Source: Lachnospiraceae bacterium
GTDB taxonomy: Bacteria > Bacillota > Clostridia > Lachnospirales > Lachnospiraceae
Assembly (NCBI GenBank): GCA_022792535.1
Contig: JAAWBG010000028.1
Span: forward strand, 1 to 37,425
Length of the DNA stretch: 37,425 nt
Reading direction: 5' to 3'
Shown: in pieces, positions 14,470 through 23,260 of the stretch
Layout: each line of letters begins with the position of its first letter
Numbering within the stretch: position 1 is the first letter of the stretch
Program-made: the position numbers and the translations under genes
Notes under the pieces: generated by a model
What the model was told of the DNA's origin: nothing
Databases searched by the model: none
What the model saw: the letters and a program-made list of their open reading frames with translations, nothing else

Positions 14470-16502
14470 GAAAGGCTCACCATCCCTACTGATTGTAATT
14501 CAATATTAGACTCTACTTCATTGTAAGAAACAACAATCAAGTCTCTGAAATAATCCTCTGTCAATTTCTTAAAATACATACGCACAATAGGCGATGTAAT
14601 AATGATTGCATTCTTTCCAAGGTTCTCCAGCTTCCCAATCTCTGTTTCCAGAGAAGCCATGATAGCCTTGGTTTTGTCTGGATCCAAAGTCAGATATGCC
14701 CCCTGCTCCGTCTGCTTTACAGAACTCATAATATCCTGCTCCACTTTTGGATCTAAGGTGATCACGCTGGTCACTTCATTGGCTGGAAAATATTTACTGG
14801 AAATTGCCCGTTTCAGGCTCTGTCTTGCATACTCTGTCAACACATCTGTATCACGAGTGGTTGCCCCATGATCGGCCAATGTCTCAAAAATCGTAAGCAG
14901 GTCCCGAATGGAAATTCCTTCCCGCAGCAGATTCTGCAAAACTTTCTGTACTTCGCCGATTCCTAATAACTTCGGTACCAATTCGTCCACAAGAGTCGGA
15001 TTGGTCTCTTTGATATTGTTGACCAAATTCTGAACATCTTCTCTAGACAGCAGCTCATCAATGTGCATCCGAATGACCTCTGTCAAATGTGTGGCAATGA
15101 TAGAGGGCGGATCTACAACCGTATAGCCTAAACTTTCTGCCCGCTCTCTCTGGCTCTCTGTAATCCAAAGAGCCGGCAGATGGAAGGAAGGCTCAAAGGT
15201 CGGGATTCCAGATATTTCCTCTTCCACAAATCCAGGATTCATGGCCATATAATGATCAAACAGGATCTCTCCTTCTGTCACCTGGATTCCCTTTATCTTA
15301 ATAATATATTGATTGGGGTTCAGCTGAATATTATCTCTGAGACGGATAATCGGCACCACCGTACCAAGTTCCAATGCGATCTGTCTTCGTATCATAACCA
15401 CACGATCCAGCAAATCTCCTCCCTGATTCACATCAGCCAGAGGAATAATTCCATATCCAAATTCCAGTTCGATAGGGTCCACCTGAAGCAGGGAAACTAC
15501 ATTCTCTGGACGTCGGATCTCTTCTGCCTGCTCTTCCGCCATATCTACTTCCTCTTCAATGGCCTCCACTCCAAGGCTGGTGTCCACACTTCTGCCTGTT
15601 ACCAAAAAGGCGATTCCCAATGGAAGAAACAGACGCCAGTCCAAAGGCGTTGTGATTCCCAAAAAGATCAATACCGCTCCTACGATATACAATACTTTCG
15701 GAATTCCAAACATCTGTTTTATTAAAGTATCTCCAAAATCTGCTTCCTTGGAGGCTTTCGTAACCAGAATACCAGTTGCCAGAGAAATCAAAAGAGATGG
15801 AATCTGACTGACCAGACCATCACCAATCGTCAGGATACCATACTGGTTCAGTGCGTCTGCAATCTCCATATTCTGCCGCAGCATTCCCATGGCAATACCG
15901 CCTACTAAGTTGATCAGCGTAACCACAATACCTACGGTAGCGTCTCCCTTTACATACTTAGTAGCACCGTCCATGGCTCCGAAAAAGCTGGATTCCTGCT
16001 GTATCTTGTCCCGGCGTTCTCTGGCCTGTTTTTCATTGATAATTCCTGTATTCAGATCCGCGTCAATTGCCATTTGTTTTCCTGGCATAGCATCCAATGT
16101 AAATCTTGCAGTTACCTCGGATACACGCTCAGAACCTTTATTGATTACGATCAGCTGAATTAAGATCATAACCACGAAAATAATGGCACCGATGATCAGA
16201 TCATTTCCTCCTACGAACTGTCCAAAAGTACGTACCACATTACCTGGATCTCCTGTATTCAGAATCAGACGTGTAGAAGAAACATTCAACGAAATACGGA
16301 AAATCGTGGTAAACAAAAGCAAGGTTGGAAAAAAGGACATATCCAGCACTTCTTTTACAAATAGGGCATTCATCAATATCACCAATGCGATGGATATATT
16401 AAATGCCAGCATGATGTCCAATAGAATGGAAGGAATTGGAACAATAAAGAAAATGATCGCCGCAAGTATATACAGCGCAATTCCCATATCTGCCTTCTTC
16501 AT
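14466..16502 (-). CDS. flhA: flagellar export gate protein FlhA
   Basis: FlhA forms the nonameric export gate of the flagellar type III secretion system. The 678-residue protein has an N-terminal membrane domain with about eight helices (residues 5-310; early motifs NVSSTRLILNTGDPG and the charged cytoplasmic loop with KQMAIDADLNTG). A soluble domain (about 330-678) docks chaperone-substrate complexes. A longer in-frame start at 16529 is rejected: GGAG is 8 bases before the ATG at 16502, and the protein then begins MKKADMGIALYIL as homologues do. It follows flhB and couples by ATGA overlap to flhF. All family landmarks look intact. Confidence 0.97.
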   Translation of the reverse strand: MKKADMGIALYILAAIIFFIVPIPSILLDIMLAFNISIALVILMNALFVKEVLDMSFFPTLLLFTTIFRISLNVSSTRLILNTGDPGNVVRTFGQFVGGNDLIIGAIIFVVMILIQLIVINKGSERVSEVTARFTLDAMPGKQMAIDADLNTGIINEKQARERRDKIQQESSFFGAMDGATKYVKGDATVGIVVTLINLVGGIAMGMLRQNMEIADALNQYGILTIGDGLVSQIPSLLISLATGILVTKASKEADFGDTLIKQMFGIPKVLYIVGAVLIFLGITTPLDWRLFLPLGIAFLVTGRSVDTSLGVEAIEEEVDMAEEQAEEIRRPENVVSLLQVDPIELEFGYGIIPLADVNQGGDLLDRVVMIRRQIALELGTVVPIIRLRDNIQLNPNQYIIKIKGIQVTEGEILFDHYMAMNPGFVEEEISGIPTFEPSFHLPALWITESQRERAESLGYTVVDPPSIIATHLTEVIRMHIDELLSREDVQNLVNNIKETNPTLVDELVPKLLGIGEVQKVLQNLLREGISIRDLLTIFETLADHGATTRDTDVLTEYARQSLKRAISSKYFPANEVTSVITLDPKVEQDIMSSVKQTEQGAYLTLDPDKTKAIMASLETEIGKLENLGKNAIIITSPIVRMYFKKLTEDYFRDLIVVSYNEVESNIELQSVGMVSLS

Positions 16503-16560
16503 GCTGATTTCTCCTTTCATCTCTATCAAGTCAATATCTCATACATTCTATGAAATATAC

Positions 16561-17691
16561 CTATCTATTTTCTCTCAAACTGTAAACAAATGCAAGTACT
16601 TCAGCCACGGCCTGATACAGTTCCGGAGGAACTTCCTCACCGACATCCACATTGGCATACAGCATACGCGCCAAAGGTTTATTTTCTACAACCTCTATCT
16701 GATGTTCTTTTGCTGTCTCACGAATCTTCATGGCAAGATAATCCTCTCCTTTTGCCACAACAATAGGGGCAGAATACTGACTGGCATCGTATCGAATTGC
16801 CACCGCATAATGGGTAGGGTTGGTGATTACTACATCAGCGTTGGGAAGTTCCTGCATCATACGCCGCTGAGAAGCCTCTCTCATCTTAGAACGCTGACGT
16901 CCCTTGATCTCAGGATTTCCCTCCGTATTCTTGTACTCGTCTTTTACTTCCTGTTTTGTCATCTTCATATCTTCTTTGAACTTGTGTTTCTGATAGATCC
17001 AGTCACCAATTCCTACCAGAAGATACACCAGACTAATTTTAAATCCAGCATCAATCACAATACTTCCCACCAGCAGAATCACCTGCATCAAAGGGATATC
17101 ATACACCAAAAAAATCTCATTTTGATGATCCCGGATGGCAGTATATGCTACATATATGATCAACATTACTTTCGCAATGGATTTTACCAACTCAAATAGC
17201 GAATCTTTGGAAAAAATTCTCTTAAATCCATTCAATGGATTCAGTTTACTGAATTTGGGCTTCATAGGCTTCGCTGTCACTTTCCATTTCACCTGCACAA
17301 TATTGATAATCAGCGACGTAAAAAAACCTATAACAAATACTGGCGCCAAAATCTTCACAATAATTCCCATCGTATTATTGATTACCATAACTGCAGAGCG
17401 CAGCTGCATTCCACCAATACTGTCATCAATAATGTCTGGAATCTTATTATATGTCACTGCAAAAATGCGAAACAGATTCTCTCCAATATAGGATATAAAA
17501 ATTTTCAGTACCAGAAATAAGGTAATCAATCCCACTGCACTGTTCAGCTCCTGGCTCTTTGCTACTTGTCCTTCATTTCTGGCATCCTGCAGTTTTTTTC
17601 CAGTGGCTGGTTCTGTTTTCTCTCCGCCGTTTCCATCCTTTGCAAACCACTGAAGGTTATATTCCATCAAAAAATATTGTTCTTCTCTCAC
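16561..17691 (-). CDS. flhB: flagellar export switch protein FlhB
   Basis: FlhB switches export specificity from rod/hook to filament proteins through self-cleavage. The product (376 residues from GTG 17691) has FAKDGNGGEKTEPATGKKLQ near the N-terminus, four membrane helices, and a cytoplasmic domain with the autocleavage site NPTH (about residues 291-294 in VVITNPTHYAVAI). The start is uncertain. GTG at 17691 has AAGGA 10 bases upstream, inside the end of fliR; ATG at 17667 (MEYNLQWFAKDG) matches typical homologue starts but lacks a visible SD. The reading frame extends further upstream only through TTG inside fliR. It is packed between fliR and flhA as part of the export-gate block. Confidence 0.95.
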   Translation of the reverse strand: MREEQYFLMEYNLQWFAKDGNGGEKTEPATGKKLQDARNEGQVAKSQELNSAVGLITLFLVLKIFISYIGENLFRIFAVTYNKIPDIIDDSIGGMQLRSAVMVINNTMGIIVKILAPVFVIGFFTSLIINIVQVKWKVTAKPMKPKFSKLNPLNGFKRIFSKDSLFELVKSIAKVMLIIYVAYTAIRDHQNEIFLVYDIPLMQVILLVGSIVIDAGFKISLVYLLVGIGDWIYQKHKFKEDMKMTKQEVKDEYKNTEGNPEIKGRQRSKMREASQRRMMQELPNADVVITNPTHYAVAIRYDASQYSAPIVVAKGEDYLAMKIRETAKEHQIEVVENKPLARMLYANVDVGEEVPPELYQAVAEVLAFVYSLRENR

Positions 17692-17692
17692 G

Positions 17693-18475
17693 TCAATACA
17701 TTCCTTCAATTACAGAAACGATCATTTTCTTCATCTCCCTAAAAATAAAATTAGAAATATCCGGCAGCAGAATAATGGTCACAAACATAATAGAAAATCC
17801 CAGAAGAATCTTAAGCTGCATTCCCACAGCAAACATGTTCATCTGAGGCGCCACCTTTGCCATAATTCCCAAAATACAATTTAAGATCATACTGCTGGCA
17901 AAAATCGGCAGTACAATACGAAAACCAATGATCATCAAGTCGGAAATGTACATGGTCATACTGCCCATCAAATGTTCCCAGTCAAAAACAGCGCCATTCA
18001 CAGGAATTAATTGATAAGTATCCACCAAAGCCTTTAAAATATAATAATGCATATCTGTGGCAAGCAACAGCAGCATGATAAAGTAATTGTACATAGTACC
18101 GGTAAGACCTGACTGGGTATTAGTGGTAGGATCATAAAGGTTCGCCATTGCAAGTCCAATCTCCATGTCAATGACTTTCCCTGAAAACACAATAATGGAA
18201 TTACAAATATTTGCTGCAAAACCAATGAGCAATCCTGTAATTCCTTCCTTCAGAACGATGATAGCGAATTCGATCACTCCAGAATATTCCAAAACTTCTT
18301 TCGGCAATATGGTCTGATACAAAATCAGTGCAAGAAATGCTGAAAACCCAATCTTCACCCGACGGGGGGTATTGTTCATTCCAAAAAAAGGAGCAATAAA
18401 AACAAATGTCGCAACCCTTACCAATATCATCAGAAAATATTCAAATGTATATAATGAAAACTCATAGTTTATCAT
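17693..18475 (-). CDS. fliR: flagellar export gate protein FliR
   Basis: FliR is an integral membrane component of the FliP-FliQ-FliR export channel. The 260-residue protein is highly hydrophobic with about six helices. It includes the characteristic PFFGMNNTPRRVKIGFSAFL near residue 30 and a conserved central DMEIGLAMANLYDPTTNTQS. The ATG is 11 bases after the fliQ stop, with a modest AGGTTG upstream. Order fliP-fliQ-fliR-flhB-flhA is the canonical export-gate arrangement. No unusual residues or truncation are seen. Confidence 0.96.
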   Translation of the reverse strand: MINYEFSLYTFEYFLMILVRVATFVFIAPFFGMNNTPRRVKIGFSAFLALILYQTILPKEVLEYSGVIEFAIIVLKEGITGLLIGFAANICNSIIVFSGKVIDMEIGLAMANLYDPTTNTQSGLTGTMYNYFIMLLLLATDMHYYILKALVDTYQLIPVNGAVFDWEHLMGSMTMYISDLMIIGFRIVLPIFASSMILNCILGIMAKVAPQMNMFAVGMQLKILLGFSIMFVTIILLPDISNFIFREMKKMIVSVIEGMY

Positions 18476-18486
18476 ACTGTTTCAAC

Positions 18487-18759
18487 CTAACGCAGATACA
18501 AGCCAAAGTTACTCCACAATTCCGTCATAAACCCTGTCAAATTCTCCAGCATCCAACCGCCAATTAGCATCATTCCCAGAAAAACAGCAAGAATCTTAGG
18601 TACAAAAGTCAGTGTCTGCTCCTGAATAGACGTAACTGTCTGAAAAATACTTATGATCAGACCGACCACCAAAGAAATCAACAGCAGAGGGGTTGACACC
18701 TTGATAATTAAAAATAAGGCTTCTCTGGCAATATCCATTACCTGTCCTTCTGTGATCAT
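18487..18759 (-). CDS. fliQ: flagellar export gate protein FliQ
   Basis: FliQ is a small two-helix subunit that winds around the FliP/FliR core of the export gate. The 90-residue protein starts MITEGQVMDIAREALFLIIK and has two membrane hairpin helices (about 18-40 and 52-74) flanking the conserved SIFQTVTSIQEQTLTFVPKI segment. A GGGGG SD lies 9 bases before ATG. Ten bases upstream of that SD is a perfect 10-bp hairpin (18783-18808), which separates fliP from fliQ and could affect relative synthesis. Confidence 0.96.
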   Translation of the reverse strand: MITEGQVMDIAREALFLIIKVSTPLLLISLVVGLIISIFQTVTSIQEQTLTFVPKILAVFLGMMLIGGWMLENLTGFMTELWSNFGLYLR

Positions 18760-18782
18760 ACATTTTCACCCCCTACACTCTT

Positions 18783-18808
18783 CAACCACTTGCTTCCACA
18801 AGTGGTTG
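18783..18808 (-). other. perfect 10-bp hairpin between fliP and fliQ
   Basis: CAACCACTTG (18783-18792) and CAAGTGGTTG (18799-18808) form a perfect stem with a 6-base loop, beginning 3 bases after the fliP stop codon. There is no U-tract on the operon strand (AAGAGTGTAG follows), so it is not an intrinsic terminator. It could protect the fliP 3' end, direct RNase cleavage, or insulate fliQ initiation. The function is inferred. Confidence 0.6.
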
Positions 18809-18811
18809 TAC

Positions 18812-19702
18812 TCAGTAAAATGTCTTTACAAGATTACCAATGACCAAATCCCATCCATCTGCAAGCACAAACAACAAGATCTTAAAGGGCATGGATATTG
18901 TAGTCGGCGGCAGCATCATCATACCCATAGACATCAATACCGACGCAACCACCATGTCAATTACAATAAATGGAATATAGATCAAAAATCCTATAATAAA
19001 TGCTGTCCGCAATTCACTCAAAATAAAACTGGGAATCACTACATTCATTGGAATTGGCTCTAAAGTTTCCGGTTCACTCAAATCCATTCCTGTCATGTCT
19101 ATCTGGGCAATATCACAGAATAATTTTAAATCTTTTCTCTGCATCTCCTTATACATGAATCTTCGAATCGGTACCTCGATCCGTTCCAGTGCCTCTTCCT
19201 GATTAATCTCATTGGCATCCAATGGCTGAATCACAGTCTCATTGATCTCTGAAAAAACAGGATTCATAATAAATAATGTCAAAAACAGTGCCAGGCCCAC
19301 CATCACCTGATTGGGAGGAACCGTCTGGGTTCCCACCGCTGTTCTTATAAAATGTAACACAATGATGATCCTGGTAAAGGACGTAAGCATGATCAAAAGC
19401 GAAGGTGCCAGAGAGATCACGGTAAGGATCAGAAGCAGCTTGATATTACCTGACAGATTACCCTCTTCGTTATTCCAACTAACGGAAACGCCATTGGTAG
19501 TCCCCCGGGTAGCTTCCTCCCTGTTAGGCGGATTCAAACTTCCAATATCCTGTGTGGTCTGATCTGTCAACTGTTGATTATTATTCGTTGTATTCTCTGT
19601 TGCATATACGCGCTGTTCAAAACATAAAAGCAGCGTAATCATTAAGAAAACCACACCAAAGACAAGAGAAGTTCTGCAATATATTTTTTTCAGCTTTCTC
19701 AT
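18812..19702 (-). CDS. fliP: flagellar export gate protein FliP
   Basis: FliP forms the pentameric core of the flagellar export channel. The 296-residue protein has a signal-peptide-like N-terminus (about residues 12-34, ending ...RVYA), a Thr/Asn-rich linker and four membrane helices. The FliP hallmark motifs are SLAPSLLIMLTSFTRIIIVL, RTAVGTQTVPPNQVMVGLAL and the late block VASVLMSMGMMMLPPTTIS. Length is slightly above the usual 220-250 because of the extended periplasmic-side leader region (about 35-80). It starts 10 bases after fliO and is separated from fliQ by a strong hairpin. Confidence 0.97.
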   Translation of the reverse strand: MRKLKKIYCRTSLVFGVVFLMITLLLCFEQRVYATENTTNNNQQLTDQTTQDIGSLNPPNREEATRGTTNGVSVSWNNEEGNLSGNIKLLLILTVISLAPSLLIMLTSFTRIIIVLHFIRTAVGTQTVPPNQVMVGLALFLTLFIMNPVFSEINETVIQPLDANEINQEEALERIEVPIRRFMYKEMQRKDLKLFCDIAQIDMTGMDLSEPETLEPIPMNVVIPSFILSELRTAFIIGFLIYIPFIVIDMVVASVLMSMGMMMLPPTTISMPFKILLFVLADGWDLVIGNLVKTFY

Positions 19703-19712
19703 AGTGACTTGC

Positions 19713-20093
19713 CTACTTCCTTGGGATTTTTTTCTTCAGGTTATTTAAAATCTCCTGAAAACTTTCACTTGTATTAGACCTGGTCCTTTCTTCCATAGAA
19801 GGCATCCAGGTCAATTGTTCCTCTGTCAGCTCCGTTAAAACATTGATCGTATCCTTACATATGGAAATAGCTAAATATTTCTTTCCAATCTGAACGATCT
19901 GTATAAACTTGTTGTTGTTCACTCGAAAGGTCTCTATCACCTGTATATTCTTGTTGGTCATGATCCCCTGCTGATACCCTGCAATCCATTTTGTAACTAC
20001 ATAGGTAATCAACAATACGAAAATAAAGATCAACAACACACCGATCAGTTGAAAAAAACTTTCCCATCCTGAAGAAATATCCAGTAAAATCAT
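19713..20093 (-). CDS. fliO: flagellar biosynthesis protein FliO
   Basis: FliO is a small membrane protein that assists assembly of the FliP ring. The product has one membrane helix (about residues 15-37) and a cytoplasmic domain with the FliO-like segment NIQVIETFRVNNNKFIQIVQ then IGKKYLAISICKDTINVLTE. A basic tail ends KKKIPRK. The frame is open to a TTG at 20102, but the ATG at 20093 (126 residues), one base after the cheY stop, is the more likely start; the SD is weak in either case. Position directly before fliP supports the assignment despite low family conservation. Confidence 0.92.
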   Translation of the reverse strand: MILLDISSGWESFFQLIGVLLIFIFVLLITYVVTKWIAGYQQGIMTNKNIQVIETFRVNNNKFIQIVQIGKKYLAISICKDTINVLTELTEEQLTWMPSMEERTRSNTSESFQEILNNLKKKIPRK

Positions 20094-20094
20094 A

Positions 20095-20457
20095 TTATCC
20101 AACTACTTTTTTTACTGCTTCTAACACACGTTCTGCTTGGAAAGGTTTTACAATAAAATCTTTTGCTCCAGACTGAATTGCCTCAATTACCATCGCCTGC
20201 TGTCCCATAGCAGAACACATAATAATACATGCAGAAGGATCTGTAGATTTAATCTGTTTCAATGCCTGAATTCCATCCATTTCCGGCATGGTAATATCCA
20301 TCAGTACCAGATCCGGTTTTGTCTCATTGTACTTTTCTACTGCCTTCAGACCATTTTCAGCTTCTCCGGCAATATTGTAGCCATTCTTTGTAAGAATGTC
20401 TTTGATCATCATTCTCATAAACGCTGCATCATCACAAATTAAAATATTCTTTGCCAT
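20095..20457 (-). CDS. cheY: chemotaxis response regulator CheY
   Basis: CheY is the diffusible phospho-signal that binds the flagellar switch (FliM/FliY). The 120-residue single receiver domain has Asp9/Asp10, phospho-acceptor Asp54 (LVLMDITMPEMDG), Ser82 (IIMCSAMG) and Lys104 (DFIVKPF), the complete set of active-site residues. There is no output domain. An AAGGAG lies about 9 bases before ATG. Its place between fliY and fliO, beside the genes for its switch target and phosphatase, matches Bacillus-type fla/che clusters and marks it as the motor CheY rather than a generic receiver. Confidence 0.97.
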   Translation of the reverse strand: MAKNILICDDAAFMRMMIKDILTKNGYNIAGEAENGLKAVEKYNETKPDLVLMDITMPEMDGIQALKQIKSTDPSACIIMCSAMGQQAMVIEAIQSGAKDFIVKPFQAERVLEAVKKVVG

Positions 20458-20496
20458 ATCTTCTTCTCCTTGATATCACTTTTTAAAATATAATTA

Positions 20497-21675
20497 TTAG
20501 TTATTTATAATTTCGGTAATACGCACGCCAAAACTTTCTTCCAGTACTACAACCTCTCCTTTGGCAACGTATTTACCATTTACTAACACATCAATAGGCT
20601 CTCCGGCAATCTTATTCAATTCTATAATTGTACCTGGAGCAAATTCTAAAATATCATGAATCGACTTGCTGGTTCTGCCCAGTTCCACGGTAACGTCCAA
20701 TGGAACATCCATAATCAATCCAATATTCTCCTGCTGTGTAATCGGATTAAAATCTCCAGCAAATGGCTGAAACTGTGCCGGCTGCACATTCACCGGCTGC
20801 TGCGCATACATCTGCGACATATCGCCCATAGGCATTCCCATCATAGGCATCCCCATCATGGGCTGCTGTCCTGCCATTGGTTGCTGCATCTGCGGCGCTG
20901 CCATTGGCTGCGGTGCCGGCTGAGGCTCTGGCTGGGGTGCTGGAGCTGGAGATGTATCTGCGGAACTACTGGTAGAAGTATCTGCTTCCATATTCTGTGC
21001 CACACTGGAACACATCTCTTTTGCAAAAGAAAATGGATACAATTGCATGATCTCACTGTTGATCAGATCTCCAATTTCCATTTTAAAAGAAATCTTAACA
21101 AACCGTCCTGCTAAAAACTCATCAACCTCTTCTCCATTCAAGGTATCCTTCAAATCTACCAAGTCTGCAGAAGGCGGACTGATATCAATCATTTTATTCA
21201 GCATAGAAGACAAAGAGGTAGCGGCGCTTCCCATCATTTGGTTCATGGCCTCACTGATCGCACTTAAATGCAGTTCTCCCAGCTCTCCTTCCAGATTCGT
21301 GCCGTCACCACCCATCATCAGATCTGTAATAATCTTAACATCATGTTCTTTTAGTACTAGCAGATTACTTCCATCTAAGCCTACCGTATACGCAATTCTG
21401 ATGAATACGCAGGGTCTCTCATATGCCTCCACGATATCATCCCAGGTAGCAAAAGAAACTACCGGAGTGGAAATGTCCACTTTTCTGTTTACCAGTGAGA
21501 ACAAAGTTGTCGCTGCTGTTCCCATACTGATATTAGAAATCTCGCCAATAGCATCAATTTCATCCGGTGTCAGCTCACCCAGGTCATCTGCTCCTCCCGC
21601 TGCTCCCATTCCGGTATCTTCATTCAAAAGAGCACTTATTTCTTCCTGTGATAAAACTCCATCCATTCCATCCAT
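20497..21675 (-). CDS. fliY: flagellar switch protein FliY (CheC-like phosphatase plus FliN domain)
   Basis: FliY is the C-ring switch component of Bacillota that also hydrolyses CheY-P. The 392-residue protein begins with a FliM-like peptide (VLSQEEISALLNED). A CheC/CheX-like domain (about 35-220) follows with two active-site helices (DAIGEISNISMGTAATTL and SAISEAMNQMMGSAATSL, both with Glu and Asn). A long Pro/Gln/Met-rich linker (about 245-315, with MMGMPMMGMPMGDM repeats) leads to a C-terminal FliN/SpoA domain (MDVPLDVTVELGRTSKSIHD and VLVNGKYVAKGEVVVLEESF). The ATG is 4 bases after the fliM stop, with GGAG 10 bases upstream. Together with CheC it supplies the phosphatase activity CheZ provides in enterobacteria. 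Confidence 0.96.
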   Translation of the reverse strand: MDGMDGVLSQEEISALLNEDTGMGAAGGADDLGELTPDEIDAIGEISNISMGTAATTLFSLVNRKVDISTPVVSFATWDDIVEAYERPCVFIRIAYTVGLDGSNLLVLKEHDVKIITDLMMGGDGTNLEGELGELHLSAISEAMNQMMGSAATSLSSMLNKMIDISPPSADLVDLKDTLNGEEVDEFLAGRFVKISFKMEIGDLINSEIMQLYPFSFAKEMCSSVAQNMEADTSTSSSADTSPAPAPQPEPQPAPQPMAAPQMQQPMAGQQPMMGMPMMGMPMGDMSQMYAQQPVNVQPAQFQPFAGDFNPITQQENIGLIMDVPLDVTVELGRTSKSIHDILEFAPGTIIELNKIAGEPIDVLVNGKYVAKGEVVVLEESFGVRITEIINN

Positions 21676-21679
21676 AATC

Positions 21680-22660
21680 TCACTGCTCCTCTCTGATTAC
21701 TGATGTAACTCTTACTGCATACTGTTCCCCAGATGCACCAGGCAAAGCAGTAAATTTCTTAATGTTCCCAACGTAGATATCTAATTCATCTTCCACTTTT
21801 CTATCCAAACGAATAATGTCGCCAACCTGCAAATTGATAAAATCATTTACAGAAATCATACTCTTACCCAAAACTGCCTTCACCGGCATCGGCGCTTTGG
21901 CGATCAAGGATTCAATCACCTCTGTATACTCCTGATCTTTACGGGCCTGCATAGTAGAAAACCAGAACTTGGTATTCAGCTTATCCATAACATCTTCTAA
22001 GGTTATATAGGGGAGACATATATTCATCAATCCTTCTACATCACCAATCTTCATATTGATCGTAATAATCGCAATCATCTCACTGGGAGAAATGAACTGT
22101 GCAAACTGTGAGTTCGTCTCAATTCGTTCCAATCTTGGATGTATCTCAGCTACATTTTCCCAAGGTTCCCGCAACAGATTGATACATACATTCATAATAC
22201 GTTCAATAATCAGCAATTCAATTTCTGAAAAGTCACGGCTTCGTTCCAATGGAATCCCGATTCCGCCCAACATGCGGTCCACCATGGCATATCCCAGATT
22301 AGAAGCTAAATCTATAATGATATTTCCTGGCATTGGCGCAAAATTCACAATTCCCAAGAGCACCGGATTGGACATGGAATTGGAAAATTCCGAATATGTA
22401 ACTGCCTCTGAGTTCATGACCTCTACCTGTATATTTTTTCTCAAATACGCCGGAAGATTCGTAGACAAGAGCCTTCCATAGTGTTCGAATATATTTTCCA
22501 TTGTTCTGAGATGTTCTTTGGAAAACTTCGCAGGTCTTGCAAAATCATAATCCTTTACCTGTTTTTCCCCGGAGTCTTTAATCTCGTCTGCATCTAATTC
22601 CCCGTTGCTCAAAGCGCTCAGCAGACTGTCTATCTCATTTTGCGATAAGACCTCACCCAT
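21680..22660 (-). CDS. fliM: flagellar motor switch protein FliM
   Basis: FliM is the CheY-P-binding C-ring protein that sets rotation direction. The 326-residue protein carries the N-terminal CheY-binding motif GEVLSQNEIDSLLSAL, a middle domain (about 45-230; YDFARPAKFSKEHLRTMENI, and MLGGIG) and a C-terminal SpoA domain (about 245-322). A GTG at 22666 is only 3 bases from AGGTGG, so the ATG at 22660, 9 bases away, is chosen. It sits between fliL and fliY, the standard switch arrangement. Confidence 0.97.
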   Translation of the reverse strand: MGEVLSQNEIDSLLSALSNGELDADEIKDSGEKQVKDYDFARPAKFSKEHLRTMENIFEHYGRLLSTNLPAYLRKNIQVEVMNSEAVTYSEFSNSMSNPVLLGIVNFAPMPGNIIIDLASNLGYAMVDRMLGGIGIPLERSRDFSEIELLIIERIMNVCINLLREPWENVAEIHPRLERIETNSQFAQFISPSEMIAIITINMKIGDVEGLMNICLPYITLEDVMDKLNTKFWFSTMQARKDQEYTEVIESLIAKAPMPVKAVLGKSMISVNDFINLQVGDIIRLDRKVEDELDIYVGNIKKFTALPGASGEQYAVRVTSVIREEQ

Positions 22661-22721
22661 TCTCACTCACCACCTGACGTTTTATACTGCATTTCATTTT
22701 ATCGCTGTTCCACTCTGCCTT

Positions 22722-23246
22722 TTATTCATAATTATAAGTCGGGAACGCTACGCTTACAATAAAATCAGATTCAAACATTCTGCGGAGACGAGCCAGAATT
22801 TCATCCTGTACTTTGCCCTGATTTTCCTGCATCTCTTCCAAAGTATGGTTGGACACAATCTTAATAATCTCATCTTTGATCAGGTCCTGTTTTGAGGTAA
22901 TTCCTTCTGCTCCACTATATTTCTTGTATCCGTCACTTTTTGTATCCAAAGCGAGAGATACTGATATCACTGCATGATGTTTCTCTCCATCCCCACTGTC
23001 TTTCAAATTGATGGTAATACTTGCGCCTTCTGCAAGACTGACAGGTTCTAATTGATCCATAGGAATATAAAGGGAAGAATTATCTTTGCCGCCTTCTAAT
23101 TCCAGATCAATGGCAGAACATACTTTTGTGATCAATTCATTTGCTTTCTTCGTCTGAGGCACCACGGAAATCATGAGAATTGCTGTCAATACCAGATTTG
23201 CAACTACCAGTGCCAGAATCAGAACACTCATTAAATTCTTTTTCAT
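22722..23246 (-). CDS. fliL: flagellar basal-body associated protein FliL
   Basis: FliL is a single-pass membrane protein that rings the stator and supports torque or stator stability. The 174-residue protein has one N-terminal helix (about residues 6-27) followed by a periplasmic-side domain. The domain has the FliL pattern of an early proline-containing strand region, a HHAVISVSLALDTKSDGYKK strand, and a C-terminal VQDEILARLRRMFESDFIVS helix-strand. It lies between motB and fliM, the usual place, which agrees with its stator-associated role. Confidence 0.94.
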   Translation of the reverse strand: MKKNLMSVLILALVVANLVLTAILMISVVPQTKKANELITKVCSAIDLELEGGKDNSSLYIPMDQLEPVSLAEGASITINLKDSGDGEKHHAVISVSLALDTKSDGYKKYSGAEGITSKQDLIKDEIIKIVSNHTLEEMQENQGKVQDEILARLRRMFESDFIVSVAFPTYNYE

Positions 23247-23260
23247 GTCATTTTTCCTTT

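Noticed and set aside
16183..17199. Long plus-strand open frame (about 338 codons) antisense to flhA and flhB
   Set aside because: It lies opposite two well-conserved genes, has no SD before its ATG, and its composition is that of a reverse-complement shadow.
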